Below, in pieces: positions 1 to 6,478 of a stretch of DNA of 8,017 nt. Source of the DNA: JBBQER01 sp052148155 (GTDB lineage: Bacteria > Actinomycetota > Acidimicrobiia > IMCC26256 > PALSA-610); assembly GCA_052148155.1 (NCBI GenBank), contig JBKQIY010000249.1, positions 1-8,017 on the forward strand, given 5' to 3'. The notes below the pieces were generated by a model. That model was not told where the DNA came from and made no database searches. It saw only the letters and a list, made by a program, of their open reading frames with translations. Every line of letters starts with the position of its first letter. The stretch's first letter is position 1. The translations under genes and the position numbers were made by a program.

Positions 1-362
1 ACCTGTTCCCCGAGCTCGAAGAGCGCAAGAAGCAGCCGGCGCGCAGCCTGTCGGGCGGCCAGCAACAGATGCTGGCGCTCGCACGCGTGCTGATGCACGA
101 CCCGGAGATCCTCTTGATCGACGAACTTTCGCTCGGCCTCGCGCCGGTCGTGGTGCAGCGCATGCTCGAGCTCGTCGACAAGCTCAAAGAACGCGGCCAG
201 ACGATGCTCGTCGTCGAACAATCGTTGAACGTCGCGCTCGCCATCGCGGATCGGGCAATCTTCCTCGAAAAAGGCGAGGTTCGCTTCGAAGGACCCACCC
301 ACGAACTGTTGGAACGTAACGACCTCGCGCGCGCGGTGTTCTTCGGCACCGAGGGCGGCTGA
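1..362 (+). CDS. livF: LivF-type ATPase of branched-chain amino acid ABC importer (3' part, start outside window)
   Basis: This is the C-terminal 119 residues of an ABC ATPase; the frame is open from base 3, so the real start lies upstream and the ATG at 69 is internal. The ABC signature (LSGGQQQ, codons 48-68) comes before that ATG. Walker B (LLIDE, Asp codon 120-122, catalytic Glu 123-125) and the LGLAP stretch follow. The switch position reads VVEQ, with Gln (219-221) where most ABC ATPases have His; from family knowledge Gln here is normal for LivF. The end resembles LivF tails (ADRAIFLEKG, then a GPTHELL stretch). The usual DEPS after Walker B is DELS here, which I believe recurs in actinobacterial LivF proteins. 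It should pair in the cytoplasm with the LivG domain of the next gene to power import. Its stop overlaps the next start by one base (TGATG), implying translational coupling. Confidence 0.93.
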   Translation, partial: LFPELEERKKQPARSLSGGQQQMLALARVLMHDPEILLIDELSLGLAPVVVQRMLELVDKLKERGQTMLVVEQSLNVALAIADRAIFLEKGEVRFEGPTHELLERNDLARAVFFGTEGG

Positions 363-3300
363 TGGCCGGGTCGCTGCTGCACCCAAACATTTGGACCGCC
401 AACCTGATCTTCATCGGGTTGGTGCAGGGCCTGATCGTGTCGCTGATCGCGATGGGCATCGTGCTCATCTACCGGTCGAGCCGAGTGATCAACTTCGCGG
501 TCGGCGACCTCGGAGTGCCGGCGGCGGCGGTGCTCGCCGTGCTGGTCGGCAAGTCGCACTGGCCGTACTGGCCTGGGCTGATCTTCGCGGTGCTCGTCGG
601 GACCGCGACGGGAACCGTCGTGGAGATGGCGATCATCCGACGGCTTTCCAAGGCGCCGCGGGTCATCGTGCTCGTCGCCACGATCGGCATCGCCGAGCTC
701 TGTGAAGCGGTCACGCAGACGCTCCCCGACTACCGCACCGGCGAGCTGCAGATCTCCTATCCGAGCCCGATGACCGCGCAGTGGACCATCAAAAGCATGG
801 GCTTCGGACCGTTCCACATGCACGACATCACCGTCACCGGCCCCCAGCTGTTAGCGATCATCGTCGTGCCGCTCATCGGGCTCGGTCTGTGGTGGCTGCT
901 CGGCCATACCCGCTTCGGAGAGTCGGTACGCGCGACGGCCACCAACGCGGACCTTGCCCGCCTGACGGGCGTGAGCCCCAAGGTGATGTCGACGGCGATC
1001 TGGACGATCGCAGGCTTTTTGTCAACGGTGTCGGTCATCCTGTACGCAACCGCGCAAGGGTCCTCAGAGCTGGTGTCGATCGGACCCGAAACGCTGCTGC
1101 TCGGATTGGCCGCCGCGCTGATCGCTCGGATGACATCGTTCCCGAAGGCGGTCGCCGGCGCGATATTTGTCGGGCTGCTCTACCAGGTGCTCGTCTTCAA
1201 CTTCCCGAACGAAACCGGTCTCGTCCAGTTCGTGCTGTTCATCATGGTTCTTGGGCTTGTCGCGCGCATGAGCCGCGCCGACGACGCGGGCGGCGAATCC
1301 TTCGCGTTCGCACCGCGCGTCCCACCCGTACCGGAACGGCTGCGCGAGATCTGGTGGGTCCGCCGTATGCCGCAAGTCTTGGCCGGTCTCGCGCTCGTCG
1401 GTGCGATCATCTTGCCGCTGATCATCCATCAGTCGGCACGGCACCTCACCTACTCGATCATCCTCGCCTTTGCGATCTGCGCCGTGTCGGTGACCGTGCT
1501 CACCGGTTGGGGCGGCCAGCTTTCGCTCGGGCAGATGGCATTCGCCGGCATCGGCGCGTTGAGCGGGGCTGCGTTTTCTCGCGGGATCACCATGAACATC
1601 GGCTGGCGGTCACACCGCTTGTTCGACGGTGCGCTCCAGCCATTCCCGTTCGTGATGGTCCTGGGGCTCGGCGTCACCGCCATCGTGGTCGGCGTCACCG
1701 CTTGGAGGCAGCGATGGCGGTCGACCCGTCGCGTCGTCGCGATTGCGACGATCGTGGTCGCGGTCGGCCTGGAGCCGCTGTTCGTCGGACACACCATCGG
1801 GCCGACGATACGACCGCTGCCGTTCGTGCTCGACATTCTCCTCGGCGCGCTCGTGGCCTGCCTGTTGGCCGTGCTGGTCGGCGTCGGAGCGCTACGCGTG
1901 AAGGGACTGCTGCTCGCGATCAGCACAATGGCATTTGCGATCGCGGCGGAAAGCTACATCTTCGCACGGCCGATCTTCACCGGGAGCGAGGGGGCGCTCA
2001 CCGTCAACTTCCCGCGCGGCAAGCTCGCGGGCATCGACCTGAACCATCTCAACCGGAACTATTACTACTTCGTGTTGGTGTGCCTCGTCATCGTGTTGGC
2101 AGTTGCCGGTCACCTGCGACGTACGGGGATCGGTAGGTCGATCATCGGGGTGCGCGAGAACGAACCGGCGGCCGCGGCGCTCACCGTGTCGCCCACGCGC
2201 GCCAAGCTCACCGCATTCGCACTCGGTGGGTTCATCTCCGGTCTGGGCGGAGCGCTGCTCGGTGGGCTCGTCATCACGATCGGGTTCTCCGAACGCTTTT
2301 TCACCGTTTCCGACTCCCTGAACCTCGTTGCCATCGCGGTGATCGGCGGCCTCGGAAGTCTCGCCGGCGCCGTCACCGGCGCGTTGTGGGTGATCGGACT
2401 GCCCGCGTTCTGGCCCAATAGCGACACCGTCCTCCTGCTCACGTCGAGCATCGGCCTGCTGATCGTCCTGTTGTACTTTCCCGGCGGATTCACACAGATC
2501 GGATATTCGCTGCGTGGGGCGCTCCTCGATTGGCTCGAGAAGCGTCTCCCCGAACGCGCGAAGAAGACCTCCACCGTGCTCCCGCAGTCGCTCACACGAG
2601 TCACCGCTCCGGGCTCGTTAACGCTCAACGACGATGGCAGCGTGATCCGCACCCGCGGGCTCACGGTCCGTTTTGGCGGAATCGTCGCTGTCGACTCGGT
2701 CGACTTTCGAGCCGAACCCGGCGAAGTGATCGGCCTCATCGGCACGAACGGCGCCGGAAAGTCGACGTTGCTCAACGCGATCGGCGGCTTCGTCGCGTCC
2801 GACGGCGCGGTCGAGCTTCTCGGCCAGGATGTCAGTTCGCTGGCTGCGCATCGCCGGGCCCGGGCCGGACTTGGCCGCACCTTCCAGGCCGCCACCCTGT
2901 TCCCCGAGCTCACCGTACGAGAGACAGTGCAGCTCGCGCTCGAAGCTCGGGCCGCGACGTCTTTTTGGGGAAGCACACTGTGGCTCCCGCCCGCCGCCCG
3001 TGCCGAACGTCTCAAACGCGCCCAGGCGGCCGAGCTGATCGACTTTCTCGGCCTCGGTCGTTACGCCGACCGCTTCATCGCCGAACTGTCGACCGGTACC
3101 CGCCGCATCGTGGAGCTCGCATCGGTGCTTGCGGTCGCGCCGCGCGTGATCTGTCTTGATGAGCCCACCGCTGGAGTCGCCCAACGCGAGGCGGAAGCCT
3201 TCGGTCCGCTGATCAAGCGGGTCCAACAGGAGCTCGACGCGACTTTGGTGGTGGTCGAACATGACCTGCCGATGATCTTGTCGCTCAGTGACCGGGTGTA

Positions 3301-3421
3301 CTGCATGGAGTCGGGCGCGGTGATCGCCGAAGGTACACCGGCCGACGTACGGAACAGTCCGCTTGTGATCGCGTCCTACCTGGGAACCGACGAACGCGCC
3401 ATCCAACGCAGCAACGCGTGA
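362..3421 (+). CDS. Fused LivH-LivM-LivG: two permease domains plus ATPase of a branched-chain amino acid type ABC importer
   Basis: The single 1,019-residue chain carries three normally separate subunits. A LivH-like permease (about residues 10-300) shows INFAVGDLG near 43 and the coupling-helix stretch VRATATNADLARLTGV at 189-204. A charged, Pro-rich linker (about 302-337) leads to a LivM-like permease (about 339-725) with GGQLSLGQ at 384-391, VRENEPAAAAL at 597-607 and IGGLGSLAGAVTGA at 661-674. After a second linker comes a LivG-type ATPase (about 761-1010): Walker A GTNGAGKST 794-802 (Lys800), Q-loop Gln842, signature LSTGT 909-913 (degenerate), Walker B Asp933-Glu934, switch His967. The ATG overlaps the upstream stop and has a GAGGG Shine-Dalgarno-like stretch at 351-355. 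It should form the membrane channel and one ATPase half; LivF supplies the other. Branched-chain amino acids are the family's usual substrate, but amides, urea or other small solutes are possible. The LivM part has an apparent insertion at about 409-485. No frameshift is evident. Confidence 0.95.
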   Translation: MAGSLLHPNIWTANLIFIGLVQGLIVSLIAMGIVLIYRSSRVINFAVGDLGVPAAAVLAVLVGKSHWPYWPGLIFAVLVGTATGTVVEMAIIRRLSKAPRVIVLVATIGIAELCEAVTQTLPDYRTGELQISYPSPMTAQWTIKSMGFGPFHMHDITVTGPQLLAIIVVPLIGLGLWWLLGHTRFGESVRATATNADLARLTGVSPKVMSTAIWTIAGFLSTVSVILYATAQGSSELVSIGPETLLLGLAAALIARMTSFPKAVAGAIFVGLLYQVLVFNFPNETGLVQFVLFIMVLGLVARMSRADDAGGESFAFAPRVPPVPERLREIWWVRRMPQVLAGLALVGAIILPLIIHQSARHLTYSIILAFAICAVSVTVLTGWGGQLSLGQMAFAGIGALSGAAFSRGITMNIGWRSHRLFDGALQPFPFVMVLGLGVTAIVVGVTAWRQRWRSTRRVVAIATIVVAVGLEPLFVGHTIGPTIRPLPFVLDILLGALVACLLAVLVGVGALRVKGLLLAISTMAFAIAAESYIFARPIFTGSEGALTVNFPRGKLAGIDLNHLNRNYYYFVLVCLVIVLAVAGHLRRTGIGRSIIGVRENEPAAAALTVSPTRAKLTAFALGGFISGLGGALLGGLVITIGFSERFFTVSDSLNLVAIAVIGGLGSLAGAVTGALWVIGLPAFWPNSDTVLLLTSSIGLLIVLLYFPGGFTQIGYSLRGALLDWLEKRLPERAKKTSTVLPQSLTRVTAPGSLTLNDDGSVIRTRGLTVRFGGIVAVDSVDFRAEPGEVIGLIGTNGAGKSTLLNAIGGFVASDGAVELLGQDVSSLAAHRRARAGLGRTFQAATLFPELTVRETVQLALEARAATSFWGSTLWLPPAARAERLKRAQAAELIDFLGLGRYADRFIAELSTGTRRIVELASVLAVAPRVICLDEPTAGVAQREAEAFGPLIKRVQQELDATLVVVEHDLPMILSLSDRVYCMESGAVIAEGTPADVRNSPLVIASYLGTDERAIQRSNA

Positions 3422-3448
3422 GGGAACCGTCCGTCCTTCAGCGCCGAC

Positions 3449-4819
3449 CTAGACGCCGCTGACATCTTCGATGGGCGTGAGGCGCCTCCAATCGCCGATC
3501 GGCTTGATGCTCGGGTCGAACTCGACCAGGCCGTAGGTGTCGTCGGCGTCGTACTTGCCGGTGTGGAGCGACGCGTAGTCGGTGTTCATAACCTGGATCG
3601 GCCCGAAGTTGTTCACCGTCGTCGTCCAGTTCGCGACGTTCAGGTTCTTGCCGACCCGGGCCGCGATCTCCTGGAACATCGTCACGAACGAGCAGGCATC
3701 TTCCGCGTTGCCGTAAATGTTGTTCTGCTTGCCGTTCGGGAGTTTGATCTCGACGTTCGGCAACGGAATCGGGCTTCCCGTCGCTTGCTTGTAGATGTTG
3801 TTGCAGTATCGGAAATGCGCAGTCTTGGAGTGTTCGAGCCCGATCCGACCCTCCGCGGTGATGATTCCGTCGTAGGGATTCGGCACGATGTGCGCTTTCA
3901 CGTCGTCCTGGGCGTCGCTCTCGACGCTGGTCGTGTCGGCAATGAGCTGCATGTCGGGGATGGCTGCTTTGACCTCGTTGATGAACTGCTTCGATGACGC
4001 GGCCGCGCCGACGAGAATCAGGGCGTTCACGTGCTCGGTTTTCCAACGTTCGATGAAGCTGGCCAGCTGAGCCTGCGCCGCCGTGGTGTCAGTGCCGGTG
4101 ATCGTCAGGACCGCCTCGCTGCCTTCTTTCACGCCGATCGAGGTCAGTGTCGGATACACGACCGATTTGACTCGAGCGGTCGCGTCCGTTTCGGTGAGGA
4201 CGGCCACCGTCTTGCCGTCGAGAATGTGGTGCGACTTCACCAGCGACATCACGACCTTCAACTGTCGGTCGGCGGTGATGTCAGGCGTGAGCAGCAGCGC
4301 AGGCGGCGCCTTGTCGATGATCTCCTGCGTGAGGCTGTCCGTGATGAGCGGAGTCTTGTTCTGTTGGGTGATGCACAGCTGCGCGTCGCCGGACGTGTCG
4401 TACATGCTGCCGACGACGGCGAACACATGGTCGTCCTGGGTGAACGAGGTGCAGGCCGCCAACGCAGCCGCAGGTTCGATCGGACAGATTTCCTTGTAGT
4501 CCGCCACGATGCGGCGACCGTTGATCCCGCCGTGCTGGTTGATGTTGTTGATGAAGTAGCCCCACATCTGCTCCTGATTCACGTAGATGGAGTCGATGTA
4601 GCTCTCGACGCACTTGTAGTCGATCAGCGCGACGCCGAGCTTGATCTCGGTCGCGGTGACGCCAGGTCCGACACCGGGAACGTTGCCGACCTGGGCGCCA
4701 CTTCCCCCACTCGACACCGACGGCGGTACGCTCTTCGCGGCGCCGCTCCCGCACGCTGCGCTCGCCATCGCGAGTGCCACGAGCCCCGCGCCGACCATCA
4801 TTCGAACGCTGCGTTTCAC
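3449..4819 (-). CDS. Substrate-binding lipoprotein of the LivJ/LivK class (periplasmic binding protein type I fold)
   Basis: This 456-residue exported protein should capture a small ligand outside the membrane and present it to a LivHMGF-type importer. It begins with a basic n-region (MKRSVR), a hydrophobic core and a lipobox ending SAAC, so Cys23 is the predicted lipidated residue. A Ser/Gly/Pro/Val-rich spacer to about residue 55 follows, then the ligand-binding fold, starting ATEIKLGVALI. The HGGINGR stretch at 96-102 is characteristic of the Peripla_BP_6 family, and the length is close to typical. The mature part has six further cysteines (70, 112, 123, 149, 339, 376), enough for three disulfides. 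The GTG start is supported by a GGGAGG ribosome-binding site five bases upstream and by the signal peptide beginning right there. It lies 30 bases after the ABC-F gene on the same strand and converges on the importer operon. Pairing with that importer is inferred; the ligand cannot be read from sequence. Confidence 0.93.
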   Translation of the reverse strand: MKRSVRMMVGAGLVALAMASAACGSGAAKSVPPSVSSGGSGAQVGNVPGVGPGVTATEIKLGVALIDYKCVESYIDSIYVNQEQMWGYFINNINQHGGINGRRIVADYKEICPIEPAAALAACTSFTQDDHVFAVVGSMYDTSGDAQLCITQQNKTPLITDSLTQEIIDKAPPALLLTPDITADRQLKVVMSLVKSHHILDGKTVAVLTETDATARVKSVVYPTLTSIGVKEGSEAVLTITGTDTTAAQAQLASFIERWKTEHVNALILVGAAASSKQFINEVKAAIPDMQLIADTTSVESDAQDDVKAHIVPNPYDGIITAEGRIGLEHSKTAHFRYCNNIYKQATGSPIPLPNVEIKLPNGKQNNIYGNAEDACSFVTMFQEIAARVGKNLNVANWTTTVNNFGPIQVMNTDYASLHTGKYDADDTYGLVEFDPSIKPIGDWRRLTPIEDVSGV

Positions 4820-4823
4820 GTCG

Positions 4824-4830
4824 ACCTCCC
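4824..4830 (-). promoter_or_regulatory. Shine-Dalgarno site of the binding-lipoprotein gene
   Basis: The minus strand reads GGGAGGT, with GGGAGG ending five bases before the GTG at 4819. It fixes the start of the lipoprotein gene, for which no ATG is available at the signal-peptide start. It sits in the 30-base gap after the ABC-F stop. Confidence 0.8.
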
Positions 4831-4849
4831 GCGTGCTGACGCCAGAACA

Positions 4850-6439
4850 CTACGCGAGGGCGACGAGCTCCACGAGGTCGTCGGACCAGTGGTCGACGGT
4901 GCCGTCGGGCATGACCAGTACCCGATTCGGTTCGAGCTCGGTGACGAACTCGGTGTCGTGACTGACGAACACCATCGCGCCTTTCCAGGTGCGTAGCGCG
5001 GCACCGATCGCCGCTCGGGACGGCGGGTCGAGGTTATTGGTGGGTTCGTCGAGCAACAGCAGATTGTGGTGGCCGGCGACGAGCATCGTCAGCGCCAGCT
5101 TCGTCTTCTCGCCGCCGGACAGCGTGCTCGCGTCCTGGAACACGATCTCACCGTGCAGGCCGAACATGCCGAGGAGGGAACGAAGATACTGATCCGGCTC
5201 GGCGCTCACGTCGCGCAGGTGTTCGAGCACGTTGCGTCCCCGGACGATGCCTTCGTGTTCCTGCGCGTAGTAGCCGAGCGAAACCTGATGGCCGAGTGAC
5301 ACCGTTCCCAGATCGGCTTCGAGCTCACCGACGAGCGTCTTTAACAGGGTCGTCTTGCCCGCACCGTTCAACCCGAGGACAAGCATCCGTTCGCCGCGGC
5401 CGACGTCGAAGGTGATGTCCTCGAACACGGTCTTGGTGCCGAATGCCTTGGCCAGATCGGCGACCTCGAGCGTGACGAGGCCGGCCCTCGGCGGTTCGGG
5501 GAGCCGCACCCGGATTTTGCGTTCGGCCCGCGCCGCGCTCACGCGATTGGCGGTCAACTTCTCGACACGATGATCGAGTGTCTTGGCAGTGCGTGCCCGC
5601 TTCTCGGTTTGTCCGCGCATCGAGTTCGCCAGCGCGCGCAGCCGGTCGATTTCGCTTGTCTGGCGTGCGGCGAGCTTCGTCCGGCGTTGTGCGTCGTCCT
5701 GACGGGCCACGAGGTACTGCGAGTAGGTCCCGCGATATTCGACGAGTTCTCCTTCGTCGATGTGCAGTACCCGCGTGATCGCCTGGTCGAGCAGCTGCAG
5801 GTCGTGGCTGATGACCAGCAACCCGCCACGGTAGGACCGGAGGAACTGGACCAACCATTGTTTGGCGTCGATGTCGAGGTGATTGGTCGGCTCATCGAGG
5901 AGCAAGAGATCGCTGCCGGCAAACAGGATCCGCGTCAGCTCCACGCGTCGCCGTTCACCACCGGACAGCGCGGTGATCGGAAGGTCGAGGCGGTCGGCGG
6001 CGAGTCCGAGACCGGCCGCGATGCGGCGGACCTCCGAATCGGCGGCGTAGCCGCCGGCATTGCGGAACGAGTCTTCGGCGTCGCTGTAGGCGCGGACGTT
6101 GGACGGCGACGCGTCTTCGGCCATACGCCAGTGGAGTTCGTCGAGCCGTCGGCTGGCGGTGTCGAGTCCACGTGCCGACAGGACATGCGCGAGTGCGGTC
6201 CCGTCGAGGCCAGTGCCGCGCGGTGACGGGTCTTGGGACAGGTATCCGATCGCTCCGGTGCGAGCGACGACGCCTTGCGCTGCGGCCGCTTCGCCGGAAA
6301 GAACCTTCAGTAGCGAGGTCTTGCCGACGCCGTTGCGTCCGACGAGACCGACCTTGTCCCCGGCGCGCAGAGAGAACGATGCGCCGGTCAATGTGTACCG
6401 GCCACCAACTTCTACGGACAGGTCGCGTACCTGGAGCAC
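4850..6439 (-). CDS. ABC-F family protein with two ATPase domains (ribosome-associated type)
   Basis: The 529-residue soluble protein has two ABC ATPase domains and no membrane segment, the hallmark of ABC-F proteins. These act on the ribosome as translation factors or confer resistance to ribosome-targeting antibiotics. Domain 1 has Walker A GRNGVGKTS 34-42, signature LSGGERRR 158-165, Walker B Asp182-Glu183 and His212. Domain 2 has Walker A GLNGAGKTT 356-364, signature LSGGEKTK 440-447, Walker B Asp464-Glu465 and His494. Both catalytic Glu residues are intact. Walker A and signature are about 40 residues further apart in domain 1, fitting the helical arm-type insert of this family. The charged stretch at about 245-318, rich in Arg, Lys and Ala, is the interdomain linker that in relatives reaches the ribosomal P-site region. 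The only plausible start is GTG at 6439: the frame is closed 14 codons upstream, and no clear Shine-Dalgarno precedes it. Subfamily and any drug specificity cannot be assigned. Confidence 0.95.
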   Translation of the reverse strand: MLQVRDLSVEVGGRYTLTGASFSLRAGDKVGLVGRNGVGKTSLLKVLSGEAAAAQGVVARTGAIGYLSQDPSPRGTGLDGTALAHVLSARGLDTASRRLDELHWRMAEDASPSNVRAYSDAEDSFRNAGGYAADSEVRRIAAGLGLAADRLDLPITALSGGERRRVELTRILFAGSDLLLLDEPTNHLDIDAKQWLVQFLRSYRGGLLVISHDLQLLDQAITRVLHIDEGELVEYRGTYSQYLVARQDDAQRRTKLAARQTSEIDRLRALANSMRGQTEKRARTAKTLDHRVEKLTANRVSAARAERKIRVRLPEPPRAGLVTLEVADLAKAFGTKTVFEDITFDVGRGERMLVLGLNGAGKTTLLKTLVGELEADLGTVSLGHQVSLGYYAQEHEGIVRGRNVLEHLRDVSAEPDQYLRSLLGMFGLHGEIVFQDASTLSGGEKTKLALTMLVAGHHNLLLLDEPTNNLDPPSRAAIGAALRTWKGAMVFVSHDTEFVTELEPNRVLVMPDGTVDHWSDDLVELVALA

Positions 6440-6456
6440 AGATGATTGTCGCGTAC

Positions 6457-6470
6457 CGGCGATACCGCCG
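6457..6470 (-). other. Small hairpin in the gap before the ABC-F gene
   Basis: The 39-base gap contains a 5-base-pair GC stem (CGGCG and CGCCG) around a 4-base loop. On the minus strand it ends 17 bases before the GTG start of the ABC-F gene. No T-run follows, so it is not a convincing intrinsic terminator. It could affect translation of the leader or be chance in GC-rich DNA. Confidence 0.3.
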
Positions 6471-6478
6471 AGGGTCGT

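Noticed and set aside
781..2136. Open frame of 451 codons on the plus strand inside the fused transporter gene
   Set aside because: Its translation is dominated by Arg, Ala, Pro and His with no domain-like pattern, and it overlaps a clearly real permease in another frame. It is a typical GC-rich shadow.
2..2911. A 16-base exact match between 2-17 and 2896-2911, both encoding LFPEL
   Set aside because: The two copies fall at non-equivalent places in the LivF and LivG folds: just before the signature in one, after the Q-loop in the other. Shared codon preference for a common short motif explains it better than duplication.
2110..3015. Antisense open frame of 301 codons over the LivM/LivG part
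   Set aside because: Low-complexity Ser/Arg/Pro-rich translation with no recognisable motif, opposite conserved ATPase motifs; expected by chance at this GC content.
3452..3479. Possible terminator hairpin (ACGCC with GGCGT) at the end of the lipoprotein gene
   Set aside because: The stem is only about five pairs with a long loop, lies within the coding region and has no T-run.
4031..4996. Plus-strand open frame of 321 codons across the lipoprotein and ABC-F genes
   Set aside because: It is antisense to two well-supported genes and spans their boundary. The Arg/Asp/Val-rich translation resembles no family.
6440..6478. Possible promoter directly upstream of the ABC-F GTG (GACAAT as a -10 for a leaderless transcript)
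   Set aside because: The hexamer is poor, its spacing to the GTG is marginal, and no -35-like sequence lies at the right distance.
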